A DNA stretch of 64,000 bases from Microbulbifer litoralis (lineage in GTDB: Bacteria; Pseudomonadota; Gammaproteobacteria; Pseudomonadales; Cellvibrionaceae), in the NCBI RefSeq assembly GCF_023634065.1, contig NZ_JALKCV010000002.1, positions 62,001 through 126,000 on the forward strand. Direction: 5' to 3'. Of the stretch, positions 45,067-56,100 are shown piece by piece (position 1 is the first letter of the stretch; every line of letters begins with the position of its first letter). The position numbers were made by a program, and so were the translations under genes. The notes below the pieces were generated by a model. It saw only the letters and a list, made by a program, of their open reading frames with translations, ran no database searches and was not told where the DNA came from.

Positions 45067-47106
45067 TTACATCACCCGCATGCCCGGCTGGGCGCCCTCG
45101 TGGGGCTCGAGGATCCACAGGTCCTTGCCGCCGGGGCCGGCGGCCAGCACCATGCCCTCGCTGACGCCGAAGCGCATCTTGCGCGGCGCCAGGTTGGCGA
45201 CCATGACGGTGTGCTTGCCTTCCAGTTCTTCCGGCTTGTAGGCGCTCTTGATACCGGCGAACACCTGGCGGGTCTCGCCGCCCAGGTCCAGGGTCAGTTT
45301 CAGCAGTTTGCCGGCGCCCTCGACATGTTCGGCCTTGGCGATCAGGGCGATGCGCAGGTCCACCTTGGCGAAGTCGTCGAACTGGATTTCGTCGGCGATC
45401 GGATCGTCTGCCAGCGGTCCGCTCAGGGGCCTGGCCTCCGCCTGCAGTTGCGCCAGGGATTCTTTCGCCGCTTCCAGCACGGCGTCCACCTGGGGTTTTT
45501 CGACCCGCTGCATCAGCGGCTTGAACTTGTTGATCTGGTGGCCGGCCAGCGGTGTGGTGGCGCTGTGCCAATCCAGTTCGATGCCGAGGAAAGCCTCGGC
45601 CTTTTTCGCCGTTTCCGGCAGCACCGGCGCCAGCCAGGTCATCAGCGCGCGGAACATGTTCACGCCCTGGGAACAGATGGCCAGCACCTCGGCGTCCTTG
45701 CCTTCTTCCTTGGCCAGTGACCAGGGCGCCTTGTCGGCGATCCAGGCGTTGGCGGCGTCCGCCAGTGCCATGATCTCGCGCATGGCGCGGGCGTATTCGC
45801 GGGCCTCAAAGAATTCGGCGATGCGCGGCTCTGCGTCTACAAACTGTTGCCACAGGTCCCGGTCGGCCAGCTCGCCCGCCAGTTCGCCACCGGCCTTGCT
45901 GACGAACTTGGCGGTGCGCGAGGCGATATTCACCACCTTGCCCACCAGGTCGGAGTTCACCCGGGCGATAAAGTCGTCCAGGTTCAGGTCCAGGTCGTCG
46001 ACGCCGGACGTGAGCTTGGCGGCGAAGTAATAGCGCAGGTACTCCGGGTGCAGGTGGTCCAGGTAATTGCGCGCATTGATGAAGGTGCCGCGGGACTTGG
46101 ACATCTTCTTGCCGTTGACGGTCAGGAAGCCGTGCACGCACACCTTGTTCGGTGTGCGGAATCCGGCGGAATCCAGCATCGCCGGCCAGAAGAGCGCGTG
46201 GAAGTTGACGATATCCTTGCCGATGAAATGGTACACCTCGGCGTCGCTGTCTTTTTTCCAGTACTCCTGCCAGTCCAGTCCCTTTTCTTCGCACTTCTGG
46301 TCAAAATAGTTTTTCAGGCTGGCCATATAGCCGATCGGCGCGTCCAGCCAGACGTAGAAATACTTGCCCGGCGCGTCCGGGATCTCGAAACCGAAATAGG
46401 GCGCGTCGCGGGAAATGTCCCACTCCTGCAGCCCTTCGTCCAGCCATTCGGACAGTTTGTTGGCCACCCCGTCCTGCAGCGTGCCGGAGCGGGTCCATTC
46501 CTTCAGGAAATCGGTGAAGGCCGGCAGGGTGAAGAAAAAGTGTTCGGATTCCTTCTCGATCGGCGTGGCGCCGGAGATGACGGACACCGGGTCGATCAGC
46601 TCCGTGGGGCTGTAGGTGGCAGCGCAGGCCTCGCAGTTGTCGCCGTACTGGTCCGGCGTCTTGCAGCGCGGGCAGGTGCCCTTGATATAGCGGTCCGCCA
46701 GGAACAGGTTTTTCTCCGGGTCGAAGGCCTGGGTGATGGTGCGCGTGGCGATATGGCCATTGTCGCGCAGGCGCCGGTAGATCATCGACGACAGCTCGCG
46801 GTTTTCATCGGAGTGCGTCGAGTGATAGTTGTCCACACCGATCAGGAAGTCGGCGAAGTCGCGCTGGTGTTCCGCCTTCATGTTGGCGATATGCTGCTCG
46901 GGCGTGAGCCCCAGCTGTTCGGCCTTCAGCATGATGGCGGTGCCGTGGGCGTCGTCGGCGCACATGTACAGGCACTGGTGGCCGCGCGCGCGCTGGAAGC
47001 GCGCCCAGATGTCGGTCTGGATATATTCCAGGATATGGCCCAGGTGCAGGGAGCCATTGGCGTAGGGGAGTGCGCTGGTAACGAGGATGTTGCGCGATTC
47101 GGACAT
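45067..47106 (-). CDS. metG: Methionyl-tRNA synthetase
   Basis: 679 residues from the ATG at 47106 (GGAAG upstream). It charges tRNA-Met. The HIGH-type motif is [17 protein letters not shown], the zinc knuckle is [17 protein letters not shown], and the KMSKS loop is [11 protein letters not shown]. The C-terminal ~110 residues are the EMAP-type tRNA-binding domain ([20 protein letters not shown]), giving the long dimeric form. Confidence 0.98.
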   Translation of the reverse strand: MSESRNILVTSALPYANGSLHLGHILEYIQTDIWARFQRARGHQCLYMCADDAHGTAIMLKAEQLGLTPEQHIANMKAEHQRDFADFLIGVDNYHSTHSDENRELSSMIYRRLRDNGHIATRTITQAFDPEKNLFLADRYIKGTCPRCKTPDQYGDNCEACAATYSPTELIDPVSVISGATPIEKESEHFFFTLPAFTDFLKEWTRSGTLQDGVANKLSEWLDEGLQEWDISRDAPYFGFEIPDAPGKYFYVWLDAPIGYMASLKNYFDQKCEEKGLDWQEYWKKDSDAEVYHFIGKDIVNFHALFWPAMLDSAGFRTPNKVCVHGFLTVNGKKMSKSRGTFINARNYLDHLHPEYLRYYFAAKLTSGVDDLDLNLDDFIARVNSDLVGKVVNIASRTAKFVSKAGGELAGELADRDLWQQFVDAEPRIAEFFEAREYARAMREIMALADAANAWIADKAPWSLAKEEGKDAEVLAICSQGVNMFRALMTWLAPVLPETAKKAEAFLGIELDWHSATTPLAGHQINKFKPLMQRVEKPQVDAVLEAAKESLAQLQAEARPLSGPLADDPIADEIQFDDFAKVDLRIALIAKAEHVEGAGKLLKLTLDLGGETRQVFAGIKSAYKPEELEGKHTVMVANLAPRKMRFGVSEGMVLAAGPGGKDLWILEPHEGAQPGMRVM

Positions 47107-47303
47107 CGGTTCTTCCATCGGCTGAAGGGTTTGGCCGGGCGTGGAAACGGGGTGGCCCGGGGTCGTCAAAAGACGGGCGAATATAGCAGATTTGGGGTCT
47201 TGCTGGGAGTTTCGGGCCCGGTTTCCCCAGGTTACTGGCTGGCTTTGGCGGCGTCCTTCCACCACAATGCCGCCCATCGAATATTCGCCGAGAGGGACTG
47301 ACA

Positions 47304-48446
47304 GTGAGCGATCACGAACACAACCATTTGCCGGAAGATGCCCAGGCCGAACTGGAGCGGCTGGCGGCGTGCCTGGGACAGCTGCACGACCCGGCCACCG
47401 GCCTGGAGCTCGACGAACTGGACGCGGAGATCGAGGTGGGGTTCGAGGCCGATACGGTGTTTGTCGGCCTGACCCTCGGCTATCCGTGCGCGAGCCAGGA
47501 GGACGCCTGGGAGGCGCGGGTGCGCGAGGCCTGCCTGCCGGCGCTGAAGGGCGGCCCGCTGGGCGGCGCGCATCTGCAGTTCGAGCTGTTCAGCGAGATC
47601 CCGGCCACGCCGGCGGCGGATGTGCCGGAACCCCTGCGCGGAGTGAAGAACATCGTCGCCGTGGCTTCCGGCAAGGGCGGTGTGGGCAAGTCCACCACGG
47701 CGGTGAACCTGGCGCTGGCACTGGCGGCCGAGGGCGCCAGTGTGGGCCTGCTGGATGCGGATATCTACGGCCCCAGCCTGCCGACGATGCTGGACACCGA
47801 GAATGTGCGCCCGGAGGTGAAGGAACAGAAATTCTTCCTGCCGGTGGAGGCCCAGGGCCTGAAGACCATGTCGCTGGGCTACCTGATGACCGAGGAGACA
47901 CCGGCCGTGTGGCGCGGCCCCATGGCCAGCGGCGCGCTGAACCAGATCCTGACCCAGACCCTGTGGTGCGACGACGGCGGTGAACTGGACTACCTGGTTG
48001 TGGACATGCCCCCGGGCACTGGCGATATCCAGCTGACACTGGCCCAGAAAGCCACACTGGCCGGCGCGGTGATCGTGACCACGCCCCAGGACCTGGCGCT
48101 GAAGGATGCGATCAAGGGGGTGGAGATGTTCCGCAAGGTATCGGTGCCGGTACTGGGGATCGTCGAGAATATGGCCCTGCACACCTGCTCCAATTGCGGC
48201 CACACCGAGGCCATCTTCGGCAGTGGCGGCGGCGAGCGGATTGCCGCCGAGTACGAGACGAGGTTGCTGGGGCAGTTGCCCCTGGCACTGTCGATCCGCG
48301 AGGATGCCGACGGCGGCCGGCCCAGTGTGGTGGCGGATCCGGACGGCGAGGTCGCGCAGCACTACCGCGAGATCGCGCGCCGGGCGGCGGCCCGGGTGTG
48401 GCTCGCCAGCGGGGACGACGAGGCGGTGCAGATCGATATTTCCTGA
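47304..48446 (+). CDS. apbC: Iron-sulfur cluster carrier protein ApbC/Mrp
   Basis: 380 residues from a GTG with AGAGGGA upstream. An N-terminal MIP18-like domain is followed by a deviant Walker A P-loop ([12 protein letters not shown], ~115-126), [13 protein letters not shown], and the cluster-binding CSNC in HTCSNCGH. It delivers [4Fe-4S] clusters to apo-proteins. It is divergent from metG, a common gammaproteobacterial arrangement. Confidence 0.95.
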   Translation: MSDHEHNHLPEDAQAELERLAACLGQLHDPATGLELDELDAEIEVGFEADTVFVGLTLGYPCASQEDAWEARVREACLPALKGGPLGGAHLQFELFSEIPATPAADVPEPLRGVKNIVAVASGKGGVGKSTTAVNLALALAAEGASVGLLDADIYGPSLPTMLDTENVRPEVKEQKFFLPVEAQGLKTMSLGYLMTEETPAVWRGPMASGALNQILTQTLWCDDGGELDYLVVDMPPGTGDIQLTLAQKATLAGAVIVTTPQDLALKDAIKGVEMFRKVSVPVLGIVENMALHTCSNCGHTEAIFGSGGGERIAAEYETRLLGQLPLALSIREDADGGRPSVVADPDGEVAQHYREIARRAAARVWLASGDDEAVQIDIS

Positions 48447-48755
48447 TGAGGCCGCGGGTTTGTGGTCGCGCGCCGCGGCCGCCAGCCTGCAAATTGGTGT
48501 GATCCGGGTTGGTCGGCCAAGGTGCGGTATTTGTGGCCTTTAGTGCCAACCATTTCACACTGCAAAAAAGTTTCCCGATTTTTTGTTTATCGGGAAAAAT
48601 TTCCTACCTATAGTGCGTCAATGATTTTGGCGCCAGATGACACCAGATATTCCCATGCCTGAGGGGGAGAGACCGGGTCTCTGCGCAGTCGCGTTGTGCC
48701 GCAGTGTTTTTGGTGCAGCAAAGAGCAAGGCAATACTTTGCACACGGAAACCCGA
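48447..48755. other. Intergenic region with one hairpin
   Basis: About 310 bases without a convincing gene. A hairpin at 48571-48597 has perfect 9-base arms (TTTCCCGAT and ATCGGGAAA) around a T-rich loop. Read on the minus strand it is followed by a run of T. It may end apbC transcription or regulate the next gene. Confidence 0.5.
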
Positions 48756-49139
48756 ATGTCTTCGAGCTTCAAGATCCGATATAACGCCTCCTCCCGTATC
48801 GTCCGGGTATTGTTTCTCGGCCCGGCTGGCATGGAGACACAGCTCCGCGCAGGGCGCCACCTGGTGGAGCGGTTCCGCCACCACGGGCGGCTGAAAATCC
48901 TGGTGGATTCGCGCCACGCGGATGTGTCGCTGTCCGCCAGGGAGCAGGAGGTGCTGGCCGGGTTCGTGCAGGAGCAGCCGGTGCTGTTGCGCGCGCGGCT
49001 GGCGGTGCTCTATCCGGACGGTGTCAACGCGGTGGTGTCGCTGGTCGAGCGGCTGGCGCGGGCGGGGCAGGACGCGCGCTTTTTCGCCTCGGAAGCGGCG
49101 GCTGTGGAGTGGTTGAATTCCCGCGAGCCTGTGTCCTGA
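48756..49139 (+). CDS. STAS/SpoIIAA-like domain protein
   Basis: 127 residues from the ATG at 48756. Predicted alternation of strands and helices (RIVRVLFLGPAGMETQLRAGRHLVERF, RLKILVDSRHAD, RLAVLYPDGVNAVVSLVERLARAGQDARFFASEAAAVEWL) fits the small alpha/beta STAS or SpoIIAA-like fold. There is no catalytic motif and no signal. The assignment is from pattern and is tentative. Confidence 0.6.
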   Translation: MSSSFKIRYNASSRIVRVLFLGPAGMETQLRAGRHLVERFRHHGRLKILVDSRHADVSLSAREQEVLAGFVQEQPVLLRARLAVLYPDGVNAVVSLVERLARAGQDARFFASEAAAVEWLNSREPVS

Positions 49140-49178
49140 TCGATGACCTTGGCGCCGCCAGTGTGACCGGCCGGTGAA

Positions 49179-50177
49179 TCAGGAGCCCGCCACCTGTGCC
49201 TGGCGGCGGCGTTCTTCCCGCTTGGCGCGCCGGCGCGCGGCGGTGGCTTCGCGCGCATCCTGGCCGATATGTTCCTCGCCGCGCTGCCTGGCCAGCTGTA
49301 TCTGCTTCTCCCGCTCGCGAAAGCGCGCGCGGTCCGCGTCGCTGACCCTGTCGTGGCAGTGGGGGCAACTGACGCCCTGCTCGAATTGCGGGGACTGCTT
49401 TTCCGCGGCGGTGACCGGCATGCGGCAGGCGTTGCACTGGTCGTAGTTGCCGCGCTGCAGGTCGTGGTCGACGGTCACGCGGTCGTCGAACACGAAACAC
49501 TCGCCATCCCACAGGGTTTCCTCTTTGGGGACCTCTTCCAGGTATTTGAGAATGCCGCCCTGCAGGTGATAGACCTCTTCAAAACCCTGTTCCTTCAGGT
49601 AGGCGGTGGATTTTTCACAGCGGATACCGCCGGTGCAGAACATGGCCACTTTCTTGTGCCTGGTCGGTTCCAGGTGGTCGCGGACATATTGCGGGAACTC
49701 GCGGAAGCTCTCGGTGTTCGGGTTCACCGCGTTGCGGAAACTGCCCACCTGGTACTCGTAGTCGTTGCGGGTATCGATCAGCAGGACTTCCGGATCGCTG
49801 ATCAGTGCGTTCCAGTCCTGTGGCTTGACGTAGGTGCCCACGCTGCGGCGCGGGTCTATGTCCTCCACGCCCATGGTGACGATCTCGCGCTTCAGTTTTA
49901 CCTTGCTGCGGCGGAAGGGGGCGATATCGGTGTAGGACTCCTTGCAGTCCAGCGTCGCCAGGCGCGGATCGCGCCGCAGCCAGTCGAGCAGTGCATCGAT
50001 ACCCTCGCGGCTGCCGGCCACGGTGCCGTTGATGCCCTCGCGGGCCAGCAGCAGGGTGCCGCGCACGCGCTGGCCGAGCATCATGTCGAGCAGCGGGGCG
50101 CGCAGGGATTCGAAATCGTCGAGGGTGACGAATTTATAGAGCGCACAGACAACGGTCTGTTTTTCGGCTTGGTTCAC
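49179..50177 (-). CDS. trhO: tRNA uridine(34) hydroxylase TrhO (YceA)
   Basis: 332 residues from the GTG at 50177 (GAGGAAC upstream). TrhO makes 5-hydroxyuridine at position 34 of tRNAs. The N-terminal acylphosphatase-like domain has [11 protein letters not shown]. The rhodanese domain has the active loop [11 protein letters not shown], with both cysteines. A C-terminal Cys-rich part ([16 protein letters not shown]) is followed by a basic tail. Confidence 0.93.
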   Translation of the reverse strand: MNQAEKQTVVCALYKFVTLDDFESLRAPLLDMMLGQRVRGTLLLAREGINGTVAGSREGIDALLDWLRRDPRLATLDCKESYTDIAPFRRSKVKLKREIVTMGVEDIDPRRSVGTYVKPQDWNALISDPEVLLIDTRNDYEYQVGSFRNAVNPNTESFREFPQYVRDHLEPTRHKKVAMFCTGGIRCEKSTAYLKEQGFEEVYHLQGGILKYLEEVPKEETLWDGECFVFDDRVTVDHDLQRGNYDQCNACRMPVTAAEKQSPQFEQGVSCPHCHDRVSDADRARFREREKQIQLARQRGEEHIGQDAREATAARRRAKREERRRQAQVAGS

Positions 50178-50404
50178 GGAAGTTCCTCTCTTGCATGCCG
50201 GAGCGTAAATCCGGGGCAGTGGGCCCGTATCCACGGGGTAAAATCGCCGCGCATTTTATCTCAGATGGCAGAGGTTGTCGTACATTTATCATTCAGTGGT
50301 GGTGCGCAAGCGCTCCTCGACCGGGCCGAAACTGATTGACCAGCGAGGCACAAGTTGTCAAAGTTCGGCGACCCCTGCAGTAACAGCCACAGCGAGGCTA
50401 TCCC

Positions 50405-50665
50405 ATGGCAGAAGAGTTCGTTCCCAGAGAGTCTGAATTGAGTCAGACCTATCGCGAGGGCGACCTCAGCGTCCAGATCGATATCTACGAAGACGATGAA
50501 GGTGGCTGGCTGCTGGAAATTGTCGACGAGGACGATAATTCGACGCTGTGGGAGGATGCCTTCGATACCGACGAAGAGGCCCTGGAGGAGGCGCTGGAGG
50601 CCCTGCGTGACGAGGGCATCGAGGCGTTCGTCGGCCCGGTGCAGGAGACCGACGAGAGCTGGTAA
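50405..50665 (+). CDS. Small acidic hypothetical protein
   Basis: 86 residues, strongly acidic: LSVQIDIYEDDEGGWLLEIVDEDDNSTLWEDAFDTDEEALEEALEALRDEGIEAFV. It has no signal peptide, and the layout is beta then helix. It resembles short gammaproteobacterial proteins of unknown function. It lies divergent from trhO, about 230 bases away. Confidence 0.75.
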   Translation: MAEEFVPRESELSQTYREGDLSVQIDIYEDDEGGWLLEIVDEDDNSTLWEDAFDTDEEALEEALEALRDEGIEAFVGPVQETDESW

Positions 50666-50834
50666 GCCGCCGCCGCTTTCGATCGCCGGTCGCCACCGCC
50701 GGATTCCCTGCTATGGTTAAAGGGAAGGGAATCGCGACAGTGTGACAGCACTACCCAATCACGGTGTCGCCCGGAGCCAGTACGGACAATTGTCTCCGGC
50801 GACGCCCACTGGTCCAGCGGCGATTGTCTTCCCG

Positions 50835-51359
50835 ATGAAAGCGGTTTCTGTTCTTTCCCTCCTGTTCCTGGTGCCGCTGCTGGCAGTGGCCGAAGCCGTG
50901 CAGCTCTCTGACCGGCGCATCCTGCAAACCGACCTGGCTGAGGCCAGGCTGGTGTCCGAGCTGGATGGCTATGCCATCGTCGCCGGTCGCACCTGCATCG
51001 ATTGCGACGAGAACACTTCCATCTACATCCACCGGATCTCTCCCCGCAATAATGGCGAGGAGGATGCGCCCGCGGCCGAGCGCTATACCTATCCCGGCCG
51101 CTACGTCGACTACATGAGCAAGGAGCTGGTTGAGAAGACGCGGCTGTTCTACGGCCGCTGCTACGAAAACCAGCCGGCGCTGCTGTGGCTCAGCGAATAC
51201 CGGGAGGAGGACGGCTGGGTGAAATCGGAATACCTGATCGTGTTCGGCGAGGATGGCCTGGAACACCGCTACAACCGGAACCGCCAGCCCAGCGTCTACT
51301 ACATCGAGAACGAGCAGTGCAGGGAGCTGCCGGGCATCGAGGCGGAGACGGAGCCCTGA
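50835..51359 (+). CDS. Hypothetical secreted protein
   Basis: 174 residues from the ATG at 50835; an in-frame upstream extension to 50742 has no signal. A signal peptide (MKAVSVLSLLFLVPLLAVAEA) precedes a domain with cysteines in TCIDCDEN, YGRCYEN and NEQCREL, probably disulfide-bonded. No family was recognised. It ends just before the terminator of the convergent gene. Confidence 0.7.
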   Translation: MKAVSVLSLLFLVPLLAVAEAVQLSDRRILQTDLAEARLVSELDGYAIVAGRTCIDCDENTSIYIHRISPRNNGEEDAPAAERYTYPGRYVDYMSKELVEKTRLFYGRCYENQPALLWLSEYREEDGWVKSEYLIVFGEDGLEHRYNRNRQPSVYYIENEQCRELPGIEAETEP

Positions 51360-51385
51360 TCGCACCGGGCGCCCTACCGGCCGGC

Positions 51386-51415
51386 AAAAAAAAGCCCCGC
51401 CGGGGGAGGCGGGGC
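51386..51415 (-). terminator. Intrinsic terminator of the 3D-domain gene
   Basis: A GC stem (GCCCCGCC / GGCGGGGC, 8 base pairs, six-base loop) followed, on the minus strand, by eight Ts (51393-51386). It stands 67 bases after the stop of the minus-strand gene and just past the convergent gene. Confidence 0.9.
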
Positions 51416-51481
51416 GTAGAGGGCCGCGGTGAGGCCGCGGTTCTCATAATGTAACTGGCGCGTTGTGGTCGGGCTGATCGG

Positions 51482-51886
51482 TTACTTCTTGTGGCTCCAG
51501 ATGATCTTCAGCTTCTTCTTACCCCATTTACGTGCCTTCTTGAGATCCTTCTCCATCCACACGTCGATGCGGTTCTTGAAGCGCTTGTTCATACGGTCGC
51601 GCACGGTGTAGGTGCCCGGCAGGCCTTCAATCTTCACCTTGGTGCCGTTGGTCAGGCCGTGTTTCTCGAGGTCGCGGGACACGGCGATGATTTTGTCGCC
51701 CGGGCGCAGGCGGTTGTTCCAGGCCGCTACCCAGGGATCGTCGTCGGTCTGGCCCGGTACGGAGTTGTACGCGGTGGCGTCGACGGTCATGGACTTCTTG
51801 CTCGCGGCAGTCGCGTTCACGCTGACCGCGATTGCGAGGATGGCCATCATAAAAAATGCTGTGTTGCGCAGAGTCTGTTTCAACAT
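51482..51886 (-). CDS. 3D-domain (RlpA-like) secreted protein
   Basis: 134 residues. A signal peptide (cleavage near TAA-SK) is followed by a short double-psi beta-barrel of the 3D type: MTVDATAYNSVPGQ, RLRPGDKIIAVSRDL and YTVRDRMNKRFKNRIDVWM. The domain is named for three Asp residues also found in lytic transglycosylases and could bind peptidoglycan. The C-terminus is very basic (KKARKWGKKKLKIIWSHKK). It has its own terminator. Confidence 0.85.
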   Translation of the reverse strand: MLKQTLRNTAFFMMAILAIAVSVNATAASKKSMTVDATAYNSVPGQTDDDPWVAAWNNRLRPGDKIIAVSRDLEKHGLTNGTKVKIEGLPGTYTVRDRMNKRFKNRIDVWMEKDLKKARKWGKKKLKIIWSHKK

Positions 51887-52370
51887 GTCCCGATACCTCC
51901 AGGATTCAAACAGTCACTTGTCGAAAGAGACAAGCGGAATCCCTAAATGACTTTAGGAATAACTGATCAATATTTAATCAGTGGTCGCTATATTACCGTT
52001 CCGTGACGGCAAATCAATAAGTTCTGTATATCTGGCCGATAGCCGTATGAATTGGCGTTTTGCCGCGGCAGGTTGGTTCGGTTTTGCGCAATGGGAAGAC
52101 AAGTGGGGAACAATATTTCCACAAATAAAACTTCTGTAAATCGGTGACCAAAAATTGTCCAGAGTCGTAGTAATTGATTGCGTTACTCAGGTATTGGCCG
52201 ACAGCGATGTCATCCTAATGGCTGGTTAAAATCTATACAGGATGACGCTCCTAAGGGTGGAATCAAAAGCAAAATATTGCTCGAAAATTATTTGTGACCG
52301 GCGGTCCAGGGAGGTGGAATCTGGGGGATTTTCGGGAATGTGGGGCCCGTTTTCGGGGATGGCGGGGGAG
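51887..52370. other. Intergenic region, promoter of the 3D-domain gene
   Basis: About 480 A/T-rich bases without a recognised gene. ACTGAT-N9-ATCAGT (51962-51982) is a small inverted repeat about 75 bases upstream of the 3D gene start and could be an operator or a hairpin. Nothing else was recognised. Confidence 0.5.
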
Positions 52371-53045
52371 TCAGAGCGACGTGGCGGTGGCCCGCGCCGG
52401 CGGGTTGGCCTGCTCGCGCAGCGCCGACAGGTAGTCGCGGTCTTCCTGCAGGTCGGCGAAGCCGTGTCGGGCGTCCAGCTCCACCGCCTTCTCCAGCCAT
52501 TCGATGGCTTCCGCCAGGTTGCCCTGCCACTCGCACACCTGGCCGAGGTTGAAGTAGGTGATCGCCAGGTTGTGCCACTCGCGCCGCTGCGCCAGGCCCC
52601 GGGCGGCGCCGTTGTACAGCAGGTAGGCGCTGCGCAGCAGGTGGGCGCGCTGGGTGCCATTGCCCTCGCTGGCGGCCTGCTGGTGGTAGGTGTGGGCCAG
52701 CGCCGAGCGCACCCGGGCGGGGGAGTGTTCCAGGCGGGCGCCGCTGTCCAGGTAGTCGAGCACCGCCTCGAACTGGGCCCGCGCCAGCGGGTAGAGGTCC
52801 GGCCGCGCCCGCGCGCCCAGCGCATTCAGCACCATGCCGTAGCGGTAGCGCAGCGCCTGCTGGCGCCCGGGCTGTTTGTCGAGGGCGGCGATGGCCTTTT
52901 CGTACAGGGGCAGGGCGGTATCGAAATCCCCTTCCAGCGCGCGCTGCTCCGCCTCGGCCACCAGCTGCTGCGCCGGCTCCGCCAAAGCGGCGCCCGGCGC
53001 GAGCAGCGCCGTGCACAGCAGCAGTCTGGTCAGGGGTCTATACAT
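52371..53045 (-). CDS. Secreted TPR-repeat protein
   Basis: 224 residues from the ATG at 53045 (AGGAAGGG upstream). A signal peptide (MYRPLTRLLLCTALLAPGAALA) precedes TPR-type helices: LVAEAEQRALEGDFDTALPLYEKAIAALD and HNLAITYFNLGQVCEWQGNLAEAIEWLEKAVELDARHGFA. A periplasmic scaffold is likely. It follows ydiJ on the same strand, beyond the heptamer repeats. Confidence 0.75.
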   Translation of the reverse strand: MYRPLTRLLLCTALLAPGAALAEPAQQLVAEAEQRALEGDFDTALPLYEKAIAALDKQPGRQQALRYRYGMVLNALGARARPDLYPLARAQFEAVLDYLDSGARLEHSPARVRSALAHTYHQQAASEGNGTQRAHLLRSAYLLYNGAARGLAQRREWHNLAITYFNLGQVCEWQGNLAEAIEWLEKAVELDARHGFADLQEDRDYLSALREQANPPARATATSL

Positions 53046-53091
53046 CGGCCCTTCCTGTGGTTGCGAGCGGTGCGCACGGCGCACCCTACTG

Positions 53092-53160
53092 GAGTCCCGA
53101 GTCCCGAGTCCCGAGTCCCGAGTCCCGAGTCCCGAGTCCCGAGTCCCGAGTCCCGAGCCC
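53092..53160. repeat. Second tandem heptamer GAGTCCC run, about 10 copies
   Basis: The same 7-base unit as at 44984. It lies between the ydiJ stop and the TPR gene, directly after a REP-like stretch (GTGCGCACGGCGCACCCTAC, about 53070-53089). The last unit has decayed to GAGCCCC. Confidence 0.97.
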
Positions 53161-53174
53161 CGATACTCCCAGTA

Positions 53175-56100
53175 TCACCCCTCAACCCGCAGTTGCGCCA
53201 GCAGCCCCTGCAACGGGTGGCGCAGGGTCACACCCGCAAAACGCTGGGACTGGCAGCGGCAGGAGTAGCCGCTGGCCAGCAAGCCGTCGGTGTCGCCCGC
53301 CAGGCGCGGCGCCCAGGACTGCTGGAAGATCACCCGCGAGGTCTCCCGGTGCGCGGTTTCGTGGCCGTAGGTGCCCGCCATGCCGCAGCAGCCGAGGCTC
53401 TCGCTCTGCAGTTCCAGGCCCAGGGCCTCGAAGATGTCGCGCCAGTCTTTCAGCGAGGCCGCGGCGTTGGTCTGCTCGCTGCAGTGGGGCAGCAGGCGGA
53501 AAAGGGCGGGTTCCAGGCGCTGGCGCTGCTGGCGCAGGTGGTCCAGCTGGCCGCCCAGCCACTCCTGCAGCAACTGCACCGGCGGCGCCTTGTCGCCGAG
53601 CAGCTTCCGGTATTCGGCGCGATAGGTCAGGGTCATGGAGGGATCCAGGCCCACCAGCGGTACGCCGCTCGCCGCCAGGTCGTTCAGCATGTCGCTGTTG
53701 ACCGCGGCCACGCGCTGGAACTGGCGCAGGAAGCCGTGCACGTGCAGGGGTTTGCCGTTGGCCTTGAAGGGCGCCACCAGCGGGTGGAAGTCCAGCTTTT
53801 TCAGCAGCCGCAGCGCATCCGCCACCACTTCGGCATCGAAATAGCTGGTGAAGGCGTCCTGCACCAGGATCACCGCCCGCTGCCGCTGGGCCGGGCCCAG
53901 GGCGTCGAGGCAGGCGCGGCTGGCGTAGGGTACGCCCAGCTCGCCCATGCTGGCGGCGAGTGTCTTGCGCGACAGCTGCGGGCTGTCCGCCAGGCCCAGG
54001 CCCCGCTCCAGCAGGGCGCGCACCGGCTTCAGGCGCAGGGGGAAATTGTACAGCTGCGGCCAGCGCGACAGCTGCGGCATGACGAATTCGAGGCCGCCGA
54101 CGAAGTAGTCCTTCAGCGGCCGCAGGTAGCGGCTGTAGTAGAGCTCGAGGAACTTGCTGCGGAACTCCGGCACATCCACCCTGACCGGGCACTGGCCGAC
54201 GCAGGACTTGCAGCCCAGGCAGCCCTGCATGGCGTCGTTGACCTCGTGGTTGAAGTCGTACTCGCCGCGGGCCTTGGCCAGGGAATTCTTCAGGCGCCGC
54301 GGCAGCGTGACCAGGAAGGACTGTTCGCGGAATTTGCGGCTCTCCTCCACCGCATTCACATTGCGCGCGGACAGCAGCCGCAGCCACTCCTTCATCAGTG
54401 TGGCGCGTCCCTTGGGCGAGTGGATGCGCTCGCGGGTGGCCTTGTAGGACGGGCACATGGCGTCGTCCGGGTTCCAGTTGAAGCAGGCGCCGTTGCCGTT
54501 GCAGTGGACCCCCTCGCTGTAGCCGTCCCAGACCTGCACCGGGATCTGCCGGTCGCGCTCGCCGCGGGTGGGTACCTCGTCGATCTTCAGCAGGCTGGAG
54601 ATCTTGCTGGGGGTGGCGATCTTGCCCGGGTTCAGCTGGTTGCGCGGGTCGAAGGCGGCCTTGATCTTCTGCAACTCCGGGTAGAGCTCGCCGAAGAACT
54701 CCGGCGCGTATTCGGAGCGCACGCCCTTGCCGTGTTCGCCCCACAGCAGGCCTTTGTATTTCTGTGTCAGCGCGACCACCCGGTCGGTGATCGGGCGTAT
54801 CTGCGCGGCCTGTTCGGGATCCTTCATGTCGATCGCCGGGCGCACGTGCAGCACGCCGGCGTCCACATGGCCGAACATGCCGTACTCGAGGCCGGCCTCG
54901 TCCAGCACCGCGCGGAACTCGGCGATAAAGTCGGCCAGGTGCTCGGGCGGCACGGCGGTGTCCTCCACAAACGGAATAGGCCGCTTTTCCCCCTCGACAT
55001 TGCCGAGCAGGCCCACGGCGCGCTTGCGCATGCCCCAGATGCGGTTCACCTGTGCGTGGCCGCGGGCGATGGTGTAGCCGAAGCTCTTGCCCGCCCGGCC
55101 GAGTGTCGACTCGATGCGGGCGGTGAACTGATCCAGTGCCGCGTCCAGCGCTTCCTCGGAATCGGCGGTGTACTCCACCAGGTTGATCCCTTTTACCGGC
55201 CGCTCGTCCGAGGGGAAAAACTCGCTGACGCTGTGCCAGACGATATCCTCCATCGCCAGCCCCAGCACCTTGCTGTCGACCGTCTCGATGGATGTGGGGC
55301 CGGCCCCCATCAGGTCCTTGGCGTCGCGCAGGGCGTCCTGGAAGTGGTCGTACTTCAGGTTGACCAGCGCCGCAGACCTGGGAATCGGCAGCACATTCAG
55401 TTTCGCCTCGGCGATAAAGCCGAGGGTGCCCTCGGAGCCGCACAGCACGCTGTTCAGGTCGAAGGTCTCGCCGCCGTCCTGTTGCCGGCGCAGGTGGGCC
55501 AGGTCGTAGCCGGTCAGGCAGCGGTTCAGTTTCGGGAACTTCCGCTCGATCAGCTCCGCCTTGTCGCGGGCGATATCGTCGCAGATCCGGTGCACCTTGC
55601 CGGCGCGGTCGTCGCGGGCGCGGATATCCTCCAGTTGCCCGCTGTCGAGCGGGGCGGATTGCCACAGGCCGCCGCCCATCAGCACCGTGGACAGCTCCAG
55701 CACGTGATCGCGGGTCTTGCCGTAGACACAGGAGCCCTGGCCGGAGGCGTCGGTATTGATCATGCCGCCGATGGTGGCGCGGTTGCTGGTGGACAACTCC
55801 GGGGCAAAGAACAGGCCGTGGGGTTTCAGCGCCGCATTCAGCTGGTCCTTGACCACGCCCGCCTGCACCCGCACCCAGCGCTCTCCGGCATTGATCTCGA
55901 GGATGCGATTCATATGGCGGGAGATGTCCACGACGATACCATCGGTCAGGGACTGGCCGTTGGTGCCGGTGCCGCCGCCGCGGGGGGACAGCACCACCTG
56001 CTGGAAGTCCTCGCGCTCCGCCAGTTCCATCAGCAGCTGCAGGTCGTGCACATCGCGGGGGTAGACCACCGCCTGCGGCAGCACCTGGTATATGGAGTTG